Of a stretch of 49,594 nucleotides of DNA, positions 1 to 7,387 are shown piece after piece; position 1 is the stretch's first letter; every line of letters begins with the position of its first letter. The stretch is from Azospirillum brasilense (GTDB taxonomy: Bacteria > Pseudomonadota > Alphaproteobacteria > Azospirillales > Azospirillaceae), in the NCBI RefSeq assembly GCF_003349955.1, contig NZ_QLKQ01000056.1, positions 1 to 49,594 of the forward strand, written 5' to 3'. The notes beneath the pieces were generated by a model. It ran no database searches, was not told the origin of the DNA, and saw only the letters and a program-made list of their open reading frames with translations. The position numbers were made by a program, and so were the translations under genes.

Positions 1-33
1 AAGCGGGAGGGTGGGGGCAATACGCCGCCCCAC

Positions 34-933
34 CTAAACCGCCTCGCGCGCCAGGGCGCCCCACAGCCCGAGCAGGGCGGTCTGGGGCGGCCGGTCGGTG
101 CGGTGGACGGCGTAGGTCCAGCCGGCGGTGCGGGCCAGCGCGTCCAAGCCGTCCTGGTGGGCGCGCAGCCGTTCCAGGTAGGTCTCGCGCACCGCCTCGA
201 CCCGCGGCACCAGCAGCTCCTCCTCGCCTTCGAAGCCTTCGAACTCGACGCGGCCCTCGTAGGGCAGGGTCTCCTCCGCCGGGTCGAGGATCTGCAGCAG
301 ATGGCCGCGCACGCCGCGTCCGGTGAGCGCCGACACGGTGGCGTGGATCTCGGGCAGCGGCGAAAGCAGGTCGCCGACCAGGACCACCTGGGCGTGGCGG
401 GGCAGCGGTTCGGGCTGCGGCAGCGCGTCGGGAGAGTGGGCGTTGCGCGGGTCGGTCATCTGCCCGGCCATGCGGTTGAGGGCGAACTTGCCGTGGTCCG
501 GGCGCTGGCCGGAGTTGAGCAGGCCCACCCGCTCGCCGCCGCGCACCAGCAGAACCGCGGTGGCGAGGGTCAGCAGGTCGGCGCGCTCCCGCTTGGTCGG
601 CAGGCCGTTGACCGAGCGGTAATCCATGGAGGGCGAGCGATCGCGCCACAGCCAGACGGTCTGGGCGGCCTCCCACTCGTTCTCACGCACATAGACGGGC
701 TGGGTCTTGCCGGACTGCCGCCAGTCGATCATCTGCGGCGAATCGCCGGGCTGGTAGCGGCGGAACTGCCAGAAGGTCTCGCCCAGCCCGACGCGGCGCC
801 GTCCGTGCACGCCCTGCGCCACCGTGGAGGCGACGCGCTCCGCCGCGACCAGGAGCGGCGGCAGGGTGGCGGCCAGCCCCTCCGCGCGCTGCTGCGCCCG
901 CAGGGTGGTGGCGCCGAGGGTGGGGCTGGCCAT
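34..933 (-). CDS. DUF58 domain protein (MoxR partner, vWA-like)
   Basis: A 299-residue protein of the DUF58 family. The diagnostic block RRYQPGDSPQMIDW lies near residues 58-71, followed by the conserved VYVRENEWE stretch. A MIDAS-like DRSPS (DxSxS) around residue 94 fits the von Willebrand A-type fold usual for the C-terminal half of DUF58 proteins. The gene starts 10 nt after the moxR stop, so the two are almost certainly one operon. In this family the MoxR ATPase is thought to act as a chaperone that inserts metal or remodels vWA-domain partners; the specific client here is unknown. The operon probably continues off the left edge with further membrane/vWA proteins. Family assignment is firm, function only general. 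Confidence 0.88.
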   Translation of the reverse strand: MASPTLGATTLRAQQRAEGLAATLPPLLVAAERVASTVAQGVHGRRRVGLGETFWQFRRYQPGDSPQMIDWRQSGKTQPVYVRENEWEAAQTVWLWRDRSPSMDYRSVNGLPTKRERADLLTLATAVLLVRGGERVGLLNSGQRPDHGKFALNRMAGQMTDPRNAHSPDALPQPEPLPRHAQVVLVGDLLSPLPEIHATVSALTGRGVRGHLLQILDPAEETLPYEGRVEFEGFEGEEELLVPRVEAVRETYLERLRAHQDGLDALARTAGWTYAVHRTDRPPQTALLGLWGALAREAV

Positions 934-943
934 CGGCGGGTCC

Positions 944-2002
944 TTACGACAGCGGGGCGCAAAGGCGGTTGATGATGTCGTCCAGCGTGATCCCGTCCGC
1001 CCGCGCCGCGAAGTTCAGCGCCATGCGGTGCCGCAGCACGGGCTTCGCCAGGGCCACCACGTCGTCGAGCGACGGCGCAAGGCGCCCGTCCAGAACCGCG
1101 CGGGCGCGGGCGGTGAGCATCAGCGCCTGGCTGGCGCGCGGACCGGGGCCCCAAGCGACGTGGCGCTGCACCTCCGGCAGGTCGGTCGCCTCCGGGCGGC
1201 CCCGCCGCACGAGGTCGAGGATGCCGTCGACCACCCCCTCGCTGACCGGCACGCGGCGGACCAGCCGTTGCGCCACCTGGAGGTCGGCGGGGGAGAGCAC
1301 CGTCACCGCCTGCTCGTCCGCCGAGCCGGTGGTGGCGATCATCATCCGCCGCTCGGCGTCGCGGTCCGGGTAATCGACGTCGACCTGCATCAGGAAGCGG
1401 TCGAGCTGGGCTTCCGGCAGCGGGTAGGTGCCTTCCTGCTCCAGCGGGTTCTGGGTGGCCAGAACATGGAAGGGCTGGGGCAGGGCGTGGTATTGGCCGG
1501 CGACCGACACGCGCCGCTCCTGCATCGCCTGGAGCAGGGCGGACTGGGTGCGCGGGCTGGCGCGGTTGATCTCATCAGCCATCAGCAACTGGCTGAACAC
1601 CGGCCCCGGAAGGAAGCGGAAGGAGCGGCGGCCCTGCTCGTTCTCCTCCAGCACCTCCGACCCCAGGATGTCGGCGGGCATCAGGTCGGGCGTGCACTGG
1701 ATGCGCTTCTCGGCGAGGCCCAGCACGGTGCCCAGCGTCTCGACCAGCCGCGTCTTGGCGAGGCCGGGCACGCCGATCAGCAGCACGTGGCCGCCGGCCA
1801 GGAGCGTGATCAGCGTGAGGTCGATGACCTCCTGCTGACCGAAGATGATCCGGCCAATGCGGTCGCGGACATGGGTCAGCCGGCCGCCCAGGGCCTCGAT
1901 CTCCGCCATGAGCTGGTGCGGGTTCTCGCTGGCGGGAAAGCCCTGACTCGGATTAACGGCGTCGGTTGCGCTCACGTCTCTGCTCCCGTTAAGACCATGC
2001 AT
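944..2002 (-). CDS. MoxR-family AAA+ ATPase
   Basis: A 352-residue AAA+ ATPase of the MoxR (AAA_3) family. Visible motifs are Walker A GVPGLAKTR, Walker B LLMADEINR, sensor-1 ATQNPLEQEGTYPLPEAQLDRF and the C-terminal AAA lid ending at LCAPLS. MoxR proteins are cytoplasmic ATPases that work with vWA/DUF58 proteins in assembling or activating enzyme complexes and envelope functions. The ATG at 2002 is used, but it lies within 40 residues of the conserved core and a downstream start is possible because the first ~30 residues look unconserved. The gene is divergent from the DUF1285 gene; the roughly 160-bp gap (2003-2163) must hold both promoters, and I see no clear -35/-10 pair there. Confidence 0.93.
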   Translation of the reverse strand: MHGLNGSRDVSATDAVNPSQGFPASENPHQLMAEIEALGGRLTHVRDRIGRIIFGQQEVIDLTLITLLAGGHVLLIGVPGLAKTRLVETLGTVLGLAEKRIQCTPDLMPADILGSEVLEENEQGRRSFRFLPGPVFSQLLMADEINRASPRTQSALLQAMQERRVSVAGQYHALPQPFHVLATQNPLEQEGTYPLPEAQLDRFLMQVDVDYPDRDAERRMMIATTGSADEQAVTVLSPADLQVAQRLVRRVPVSEGVVDGILDLVRRGRPEATDLPEVQRHVAWGPGPRASQALMLTARARAVLDGRLAPSLDDVVALAKPVLRHRMALNFAARADGITLDDIINRLCAPLS

Positions 2003-2163
2003 TCGGTGGGCAATCCTGTCCGCCCCATCATGACAGCGGGGGTCGAAACAGCCATCGTGGCAAATCCGCCAGTCCGGACCTATGTGACGAGTATGGCGAA
2101 ATTACGTTGCGCGGCCAGTTCCCTGTGTGCCCCTCAGGCCCGAAAAAGACGAGAAGGCTAGCG

Positions 2164-2736
2164 ATGAAGGTCGGCAATGACGGGGCGAATGACAAGCGCC
2201 CAAATGATGCGCGTCCGGGTGGCGATGGCGGCGATGGCCTGCCCCTGACCGCCAGGGAGCAGCGGTTCGACATCCGCATCGCCCGCGACGGCACCTGGTT
2301 CCACGAGGGCGACCCGATCCGGCGGATCGAGCTGGTCAAGCTGTTCGCCACGGTCCTGCGGCGGGACGAGGCCGGCGACTTCTGGTTGGTCACCCCGGTC
2401 GAGCGCGGGCGGATCGTGGTCGAGGACACGCCGTTCGTCGTCGTGGAAATGGCCGCAAGCGGAAACGGAGACGAACAGGTCCTGTCTTTCCGTACAAATT
2501 TAGACGAATGGGTCGAATGTGGGCCGGATCATCCGATCAGGGTTGTCCACAATCCTGAAAATGGCGAACCGACGCCCTATATCCTCATAAGAAACGGGCT
2601 CGAAGCGCGAATTCTCCGGTCGGTCTACTACGAATTGGTGGACCGGGCCGACACGCGCGGCCATGATGGTGAGGCTGAGGTGGGGGTATGGAGCAAGAAG
2701 GTCTTCTTCGCGCTGGGCAGGCTGCCTGGCGGGTGA
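2164..2736 (+). CDS. DUF1285 domain protein
   Basis: About 190 residues. Recognisable DUF1285 sequence begins near LPLTAREQRFDIRIARDG and includes FHEGDPIRRIELVKLFATVLRR, the usual hallmark of this family. ATG 2164 is preferred over ATG 2107 because it lies closer to the conserved domain and is preceded by purine-rich sequence (agacgagaagg). The function of DUF1285 is not established. The gene overlaps the start of the NUDIX gene by 49 nt, an arrangement that implies coupled translation. The DUF1285-NUDIX-DUF6111-cca order is, as far as I recall, conserved across alphaproteobacteria, which links this unknown loosely to RNA or nucleotide metabolism. Confidence 0.82.
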   Translation: MKVGNDGANDKRPNDARPGGDGGDGLPLTAREQRFDIRIARDGTWFHEGDPIRRIELVKLFATVLRRDEAGDFWLVTPVERGRIVVEDTPFVVVEMAASGNGDEQVLSFRTNLDEWVECGPDHPIRVVHNPENGEPTPYILIRNGLEARILRSVYYELVDRADTRGHDGEAEVGVWSKKVFFALGRLPGG

Positions 2737-3419
2737 GTCTCGACGAGGTCCGCAAGCGCTTTCCGGGAAGCGCCGCCGCCGGCCTGCGCCCGGTCAAGGT
2801 GCGCGGCGACCATGATCTGAATCCCGGTTTCGAGCCCTCGCAGGGCAAGCTGCGGGAGGCCGCCGTCCTGGTGCCGCTGGTCGACCGGCCGGAGGAGCTG
2901 ACGGTCATCTTCACCCAGCGCACCGCCAACCTGACCGCCCATGCCGGGCAGATCAGCTTCCCCGGCGGGCGGATGGAGAGCGAGGACCGCGACCCGGAGG
3001 ACACCGCCCTGCGCGAGACCGAGGAGGAGATCGGGCTGGGGCGCGACCATATCGAGGTCTTGGGGAGGCTCGACACCTACGTGACGCGCACCGGCTTCCG
3101 GGTGACACCGGTGGTCGGGCTGGTGCGTCCGCCCTTCCAGGTGACTCCCGACCCGACCGAGGTGGCGGAGGTGTTCGAGGTGCCGCTGGCCGCCATCCTC
3201 GACCCGACCAACCCGCAGCGCCACAGCCGCGAATTCCAGGGCGCGCAGCGCTACTTCTACGCCTTCCCCTACCAGCAGCGCTTCATCTGGGGGGCGACGG
3301 CGGGGATGCTGGTGAATCTCTGCGATGTCCTGCGCGCCGAGGGGCTGGGCGAGGGGCTGGGGTGCGACGGCCTGGCGGCCGGCCGCCTGGGCGACGTGCC
3401 CGCCGGCGGACCATCGTAG
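2688..3419 (+). CDS. NUDIX hydrolase, CoA pyrophosphatase-like
   Basis: A 243-residue NUDIX protein. The UPF0035-type sequence FTQRTANLTAHAGQISFPGG (residues 75-94) precedes a Nudix box ending ALRETEEEIGL (107-117), where the REUXEEXGU acidic residues bind the catalytic divalent metal. The UPF0035 motif upstream of the box is the signature of CoA diphosphatases (NudL/CoaSE-like), which split CoA into phosphopantetheine and 3',5'-ADP. The C-terminal tail of about 20 residues (GLGEGLGCDGLAAGRL) is low-complexity and may be dispensable. The start overlaps the DUF1285 gene. Substrate is inferred from family, not shown by the sequence. Confidence 0.87.
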   Translation: MEQEGLLRAGQAAWRVSLDEVRKRFPGSAAAGLRPVKVRGDHDLNPGFEPSQGKLREAAVLVPLVDRPEELTVIFTQRTANLTAHAGQISFPGGRMESEDRDPEDTALRETEEEIGLGRDHIEVLGRLDTYVTRTGFRVTPVVGLVRPPFQVTPDPTEVAEVFEVPLAAILDPTNPQRHSREFQGAQRYFYAFPYQQRFIWGATAGMLVNLCDVLRAEGLGEGLGCDGLAAGRLGDVPAGGPS

Positions 3420-3432
3420 GGCGGGCGGCGCG

Positions 3433-3738
3433 GTGCTGCGGATCTTCCTGACGGTCATCCTGCCCCTGGTCCTGCCCACGGTCGGCTATGCCCTGTATGT
3501 GCTGGTCGTCGAGCGCCGCCGCCGCGAGGCGGAGGAGGCGCACATTCCGGCGCCCTGGTGGGCGACGGCGCCTTGGCCCTGGCTGGTCTTTGCCGGGGTG
3601 GCGGCGATGGCGGTGACCCTGGGCTCCGTCGCCCTGACCAGCGGGGTGCCGCCGCACACGCCCTACACGCCGGCCCATGTCGAGGACGGGCGGGTGGTCG
3701 GCGGCGGGGCGTCTGGCGGCGGCCCGCCTGGCAATTGA
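3433..3738 (+). CDS. DUF6111-like small membrane protein
   Basis: Predicted from GTG 3433 (LRIFLTVILPLVLPTVGYALYVL follows directly), giving 101 residues; the longer open frame from 3325 adds an arginine/tryptophan-rich N-terminus that is only antisense-like translation of the NUDIX tail. Two hydrophobic segments are visible, residues 3-25 and roughly 46-66 (WPWLVFAGVAAMAVTLGSVAL), separated by a very basic/acidic linker ERRRREAEEAH. This matches the small DUF6111 membrane proteins of alphaproteobacteria. Function unknown. It sits 13 nt after the NUDIX stop and 42 nt before cca, so it is part of the same operon. Confidence 0.72.
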   Translation: MLRIFLTVILPLVLPTVGYALYVLVVERRRREAEEAHIPAPWWATAPWPWLVFAGVAAMAVTLGSVALTSGVPPHTPYTPAHVEDGRVVGGGASGGGPPGN

Positions 3739-3780
3739 GCGTCTCTGGCAATTGAGTGCCTTGCGGGCTAGCCTGCCGCC

Positions 3781-5115
3781 ATGACCGTCAACGCCCGCAT
3801 CGCTCCCCAGCCCTGGATGACCGCCCCCGAGACGCGCGCCGTGTTCGACGCCCTGGCCGCCGGAGGGGCCGACGCCCGCTTCGTCGGCGGTTGCGTGCGC
3901 GACGCGTGGCTGGGCCGCAAGGTCAAGGACATCGACATCGCCACCCACGCCCCGCCGGACCGGGTGATGGCGCTGCTGAAGGCCGCGGGAATCGGCGCCA
4001 TTCCCACCGGGATCGAACACGGCACCATCACCGCCGTGGTGGGGAAGGCCCATTACGAGATCACCACGCTGCGCCGCGACGTCGAAACCTTCGGGCGCCA
4101 CGCCCGTGTGGAGTTCACCGACGACTGGCGGGAGGACGCCGCCCGGCGCGACCTGACCATGAACGCGCTGAGTTGCACGCTGGACGGTTGCGTCTACGAC
4201 CCGTTCGGTGGGTTGGCGGACATGGCCGCCGGGCGGGTGCGCTTTGTCGGTGACCCGCGCCAGCGCATCGAGGAGGACGTGCTGCGCCTGCTGCGCTTCT
4301 TCCGCTTCCACGCCCATTACGGCCGCGGCGCGCCGGACGAGGCGGCGCTGGCCGCCTGCGCGGAGATGGCCCCCCGCCTGCCCACGCTGTCGGGGGAGCG
4401 GGTGCGGGGAGAGCTGTCCCGCCTGCTGGCGGCGCCCGACCCGGCGTCGGCCTGGGCGTTGATGATCCGGCTCGGCGTGATGGCCCATCTGCTGCCGGAC
4501 GCGGTCCGCACCGCGCGGCTCGGCGGGCTGGTCCGGCTGGAGCATGACCTGGACGAGCCGCCGGACGCGGTGCGCCGCTTCGCCGCCGTGCTGGACACCG
4601 ACCGGGCGGGGGCGCTGGCCGTGGCCCAGACCCTGCGCCTGTCCAACGCCGACCGCGACCGCCTCGCCGCGCTGACCGAGCCGCCGATGGCCGTGGCTCC
4701 CTCCGACGGGCCGGTGAAGCGGCGGCAGGCGCTCTACCGGCTGGGCGACGCCGGGCTGTACCGCGACCTCGTGCTGCTGGCGGCGGTGGACGCCCCCGGC
4801 CCGATGGCGCTCGACACCGTGACGGCGGCGCTGGTGACCGCCGAGGATCTGCCGTCCCTGGTCCTCCCCATCGCCGGGCGCGACCTGCTGGCCATGGGAA
4901 TGCCGCGCGGCCCGGCGGTGGGCGCTCTGCTGAAACAGGTCGAGGGGTGGTGGATCGCCGAGGATTTCCGGCCGGGACGGGAGGCGTGTCTGGCGGAGGC
5001 GAGGCGGCGGTTGGAAAATCCCTCTCCCCCCGGGGAGAGGGTGCCCGCGCAGCGGGCGGGTGAGGGGGATGTGCTTGTGCCGAACATACCGACACGCACA
5101 ACCCCCTCACCCTGA
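3781..5115 (+). CDS. cca: CCA-adding tRNA nucleotidyltransferase (class II)
   Basis: A 444-residue class II nucleotidyltransferase. The head domain shows RFVGGCVRDAWLGR, the metal-binding pair in KDIDIATH, the GIEHGTIT motif, RRDVETFGRHA and the RRDLTMNALS motif; an RNA-binding helix block RIEEDVLRLLRFFRFHA follows. It adds or repairs the 3' CCA of tRNAs, or one part of it if a partner enzyme exists. The last ~30 residues (from about PSPPGERVPAQRAGEG onward) are not family sequence: they are translated from an intergenic inverted repeat that begins at 5020 inside the gene. The true ancestral C-terminus was probably near ARRRLEN. That tail is probably harmless, but it makes the annotated stop strain-dependent. 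Confidence 0.92.
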   Translation: MTVNARIAPQPWMTAPETRAVFDALAAGGADARFVGGCVRDAWLGRKVKDIDIATHAPPDRVMALLKAAGIGAIPTGIEHGTITAVVGKAHYEITTLRRDVETFGRHARVEFTDDWREDAARRDLTMNALSCTLDGCVYDPFGGLADMAAGRVRFVGDPRQRIEEDVLRLLRFFRFHAHYGRGAPDEAALAACAEMAPRLPTLSGERVRGELSRLLAAPDPASAWALMIRLGVMAHLLPDAVRTARLGGLVRLEHDLDEPPDAVRRFAAVLDTDRAGALAVAQTLRLSNADRDRLAALTEPPMAVAPSDGPVKRRQALYRLGDAGLYRDLVLLAAVDAPGPMALDTVTAALVTAEDLPSLVLPIAGRDLLAMGMPRGPAVGALLKQVEGWWIAEDFRPGREACLAEARRRLENPSPPGERVPAQRAGEGDVLVPNIPTRTTPSP

Positions 5116-5138
5116 CCCTCTCCCCAGAGGGGAGAGGG
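5020..5138. repeat. Intergenic inverted-repeat element between cca and hemF
   Basis: A compound palindrome. Each arm holds its own hairpin: ccctctcccc/ggggagaggg at 5020-5041 and ccctctcccc/ggggagaggg at 5116-5138. The arms also pair with each other through gggtgaggggg (about 5059-5069) and ccccctcaccc (5102-5112). Sequences of this form are common as dispersed intergenic repeats in GC-rich proteobacteria. It lies between convergent genes, so it could serve as a bidirectional terminator or mRNA-end structure. Its left half is translated as the end of cca. Confidence 0.8.
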
Positions 5139-5150
5139 AAATGTCCGTGC

Positions 5151-6038
5151 TTACGGCCACTTCACCTCGGGCGGCATGCTCATCAATATGGCCTCGGTGT
5201 TGCCGCCGGTCTTCAGGCCGAAGGTCGTCCCGCGGTCGTAGAGCAGGTTGAACTCGACGTAGCGGCCGCGGCGGATCAACTGGTGCTCGCGCTGCTCCGG
5301 GGTCCAGGGCCGGTTCATGTGGCGGCGGACCAGGGCGGGGAAGACCTCCAGGAAGGCCAGCCCGACGTCGCGGGTGAAGGCGAAGTCGGCCTCCCAGTTC
5401 CCGGAATCCAGGTTGTCGTAGAAGATGCCGCCGACGCCGCGCGCCTCGCCCCGGTGCGGCAGGAAGAAGTAGCGGTCGCACCACTCCTTGTAACGCGCGT
5501 AGCAGGTCGGGTCGTGGCGGTCGCAGGCGTCGCGGAAGGCGGCGTGGAAGTCGGCGGTGTCCCGATCGTCGGGCACCATCGGGGTCAGGTCGGCGCCGCC
5601 GCCGAACCAGCCGAGGCTGGTCACGATGTGGCGCGTGTTCATGTGGGTGGCCGGCACCAGGGGCGAGCGCATGTGCGCGACGAGGCTGATCCCCGACGCC
5701 CAGAACCGCCCGTCCTCCGCGGCGCCGGGGATGTTGGCGCGGAACTCCGGGCTGAAGGTGCCGTGCACCGTGGAGACGTTGACCCCCACCTTCTCGAACA
5801 CACGGCCGCGCATCACCGACATCACGCCGCCGCCCCCCTCGCCGCCGCCATGGTCGGGGCGCTGCCAGGGCTTGCGCTCGAAGCGGCCCGGCGGCAGGTC
5901 GGCATGGGTGCCGGTCAGCTCGTCCTCGATCCGCTCGAACTCGGCGCAGATGCGGTCGCGCAGTTCGGCGAACCAGGCGCTGGCCTGGGCCTGACGGGCG
6001 GTTCGGATGTCCATGGCGTCGGTGGGGGAGCTGGTCAT
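5151..6038 (-). CDS. hemF: Oxygen-dependent coproporphyrinogen III oxidase
   Basis: A 295-residue HemF, the usual family length. It converts coproporphyrinogen III to protoporphyrinogen IX by two O2-dependent oxidative decarboxylations in haem synthesis. Diagnostic stretches are GGGGVMSVMRGRVFEKVGVN, FWASGISLVAHMRSP, the GWFGGGADLTPM motif, YKEWCDRYFFLPHRGE, GGIFYDNL and the C-terminal RRGRYVEFNLLYDRGTTFGL with the NTEAILMSMPP ending. It ends 12 nt from the inverted repeat at 5020-5138 and lies 20 nt downstream of trmL in the same direction, so both may be co-transcribed. Co-location with the haem-rich cytochrome bc1 operon is functionally sensible. Confidence 0.96.
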   Translation of the reverse strand: MTSSPTDAMDIRTARQAQASAWFAELRDRICAEFERIEDELTGTHADLPPGRFERKPWQRPDHGGGEGGGGVMSVMRGRVFEKVGVNVSTVHGTFSPEFRANIPGAAEDGRFWASGISLVAHMRSPLVPATHMNTRHIVTSLGWFGGGADLTPMVPDDRDTADFHAAFRDACDRHDPTCYARYKEWCDRYFFLPHRGEARGVGGIFYDNLDSGNWEADFAFTRDVGLAFLEVFPALVRRHMNRPWTPEQREHQLIRRGRYVEFNLLYDRGTTFGLKTGGNTEAILMSMPPEVKWP

Positions 6039-6058
6039 GGGCGGGCGTCCGGCGTCGG

Positions 6059-6532
6059 TCAGGGCGAAGGGAAGGGTGGGAGGCTCGGCAACGCGGCCGT
6101 CTGCCGCAGCGCCTCACCCAACACCATCGCGGCACTCAGCGCAACATTCAGCGACCGGGCGGGCGGCATCAGAGGGATGACCAGCCGGGCGTCGGCGGCC
6201 TCGTGCACCTCGTCGGGAACCCCGGCGCTCTCGCGCCCGACCATGATGCGGTCGTCCGGGGCGAAGGCGAAATCGGTGTAGGGAACGGCGCCGCGTGTGG
6301 TCAGCAGGACCAGCCGCCCGGCCTGCGGCAGCGCCCGGTAGGCCGCCCAGGAGCTGTGCCGGACCAGGGCCAGCTGGTCGATGTAGTCCATCCCGGCCCG
6401 GCGCAGCTTGCGGTCGTCCAGAACGAAGCCGCAGGGCTCGATCAAGTCCAGCGGCACCCCGAGTCCCGCCGCCAGACGCATCAGAGTCCCGGCGTTCTGG
6501 GGAATGTCCGGTTCGAAGAGAACGAGGCGCAT
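6059..6532 (-). CDS. trmL: tRNA (cytidine(34)-2'-O)-methyltransferase
   Basis: A 157-residue SPOUT-class methyltransferase starting at MRLVLFEPDIPQNAGTLMRLA, the family's invariant N-terminus, so ATG 6532 is the start rather than in-frame codons further upstream. Further motifs are GFVLDDRKLRRAGMDY, the knot loop IMVGRESAGVPDEVHEAADARLVIPL and SLNVALSAAMVLGEALRQ. TrmL 2'-O-methylates the wobble base of tRNA-Leu isoacceptors in family members studied. The gene is divergent from petA; the 256-bp space between (6533-6788) carries the promoter-like and palindromic sequences listed separately. Confidence 0.93.
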   Translation of the reverse strand: MRLVLFEPDIPQNAGTLMRLAAGLGVPLDLIEPCGFVLDDRKLRRAGMDYIDQLALVRHSSWAAYRALPQAGRLVLLTTRGAVPYTDFAFAPDDRIMVGRESAGVPDEVHEAADARLVIPLMPPARSLNVALSAAMVLGEALRQTAALPSLPPFPSP

Positions 6533-6580
6533 GAAATTCCCTTTTGGTTCAGCGAAGTCTAATGGTGCACCGCAAAGCGC

Positions 6581-6601
6581 GACAAGTTGTCCCGATGACA
6601 A
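6581..6601. promoter_or_regulatory. Overlapping GACAA/TTGTC palindromes upstream of trmL and petA
   Basis: Three copies of one pentamer in alternating orientation: GACAA-g-TTGTC (6581-6591) and TTGTC-ccgat-GACAA (6587-6601), the middle copy shared. The element lies in the divergent trmL/petA control region and just upstream of a possible petA promoter, so it looks like a regulator binding site. No regulator is assigned. Confidence 0.35.
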
Positions 6602-6605
6602 AACC

Positions 6606-6634
6606 TTTTCAAGGCGTTGCCGCGACTGTATACC
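6606..6634 (+). promoter_or_regulatory. Possible petABC promoter
   Basis: TTTTCA (6606-6611), 17 nt, TATACC (6629-6634): four of six matches to each sigma-70 box with ideal spacing. The position would give a leader of about 150 nt before petA. It is the best pair I can see in the interval, but a weak prediction. Confidence 0.3.
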
Positions 6635-6788
6635 GCACCCCGGATAGCCGGGACATACAACCCCGGTCGACGCGGCGCGCACCCACCCACCCAGTGAGCG
6701 GACATGCCCGTCAAGTCGTGATAAACACTGGTCCACGTGTCATAGGGCGCTTCGGCGCGCCGCGTATGCCTTGAGGAGATTAACGCTT

Positions 6789-7358
6789 ATGGCTCAGACC
6801 ACGCATCCGCCCGGGACGGGTGGCCACGCGGCCTCCGGCGGCGAGGGGGCTTCCCGCCGTGATTTTCTCTACCTCGCCACCGGTGCCGTGGGTGCCATTG
6901 GTGTCGCGTCGGCCGTCTGGCCGTTCATCGACAGCATGAACCCGGCCGCCGACACCCTCGCGCTGGCTTCGATCGACGTGGATCTGGCCCCGGTTCAGGA
7001 AGGCCAGGCGATCACCGTCACCTGGCGCGGCAAGCCGGTCTTCGTCCGCCACCGGACGGCGAAGGAGATCGAGGAGGCCCGCACCGTCAACCTCGGCGAC
7101 CTGCGCGACCCGGCCGCCGACGACACCCGCGTCAAGAAGCCGGAATGGCTGATCGTCGTCGGCATCTGTACGCACTTGGGCTGCGTGCCGCTGGGCCAGA
7201 AGCCGACCGATCCGCGCGGCGACTACGACGGCTGGTTCTGCCCGTGCCACGGCTCGCACTACGACACCGCAGGGCGCATCCGCAAGGGTCCCGCCCCGGC
7301 CAACCTCGTCGTTCCGCAGTACGCTTTCACGAGCGACACCGCGGTCCGGCTCGGCTAA
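6789..7358 (+). CDS. petA: Ubiquinol-cytochrome c reductase Rieske iron-sulfur subunit
   Basis: 189 residues from ATG 6789, which has GAGGAG at 6773-6778; the earlier in-frame ATG at 6771 overlaps this ribosome-binding site and is rejected. A twin-arginine-type signal SRRDFLYLATGAVGAIG leads into the single membrane anchor. The [2Fe-2S] ligands are in box 1 CTHLGCVPLG and box 2 CPCHGSHYD, with the structural disulfide cysteines in the same boxes. It transfers an electron from ubiquinol at the Qo site to cytochrome c1, on the periplasmic side of the inner membrane. It is first of the petABC operon, 29 nt before petB. Confidence 0.97.
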   Translation: MAQTTHPPGTGGHAASGGEGASRRDFLYLATGAVGAIGVASAVWPFIDSMNPAADTLALASIDVDLAPVQEGQAITVTWRGKPVFVRHRTAKEIEEARTVNLGDLRDPAADDTRVKKPEWLIVVGICTHLGCVPLGQKPTDPRGDYDGWFCPCHGSHYDTAGRIRKGPAPANLVVPQYAFTSDTAVRLG

Positions 7359-7387
7359 GCGGCCCTTAAGGTTCTGGAGACCCCAAG

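Noticed and set aside
3325..3432. Longer N-terminus for the DUF6111-like protein
   Set aside because: It overlaps the NUDIX gene and codes Arg/Trp/Ala-rich sequence unlike the membrane protein that starts at GTG 3433.
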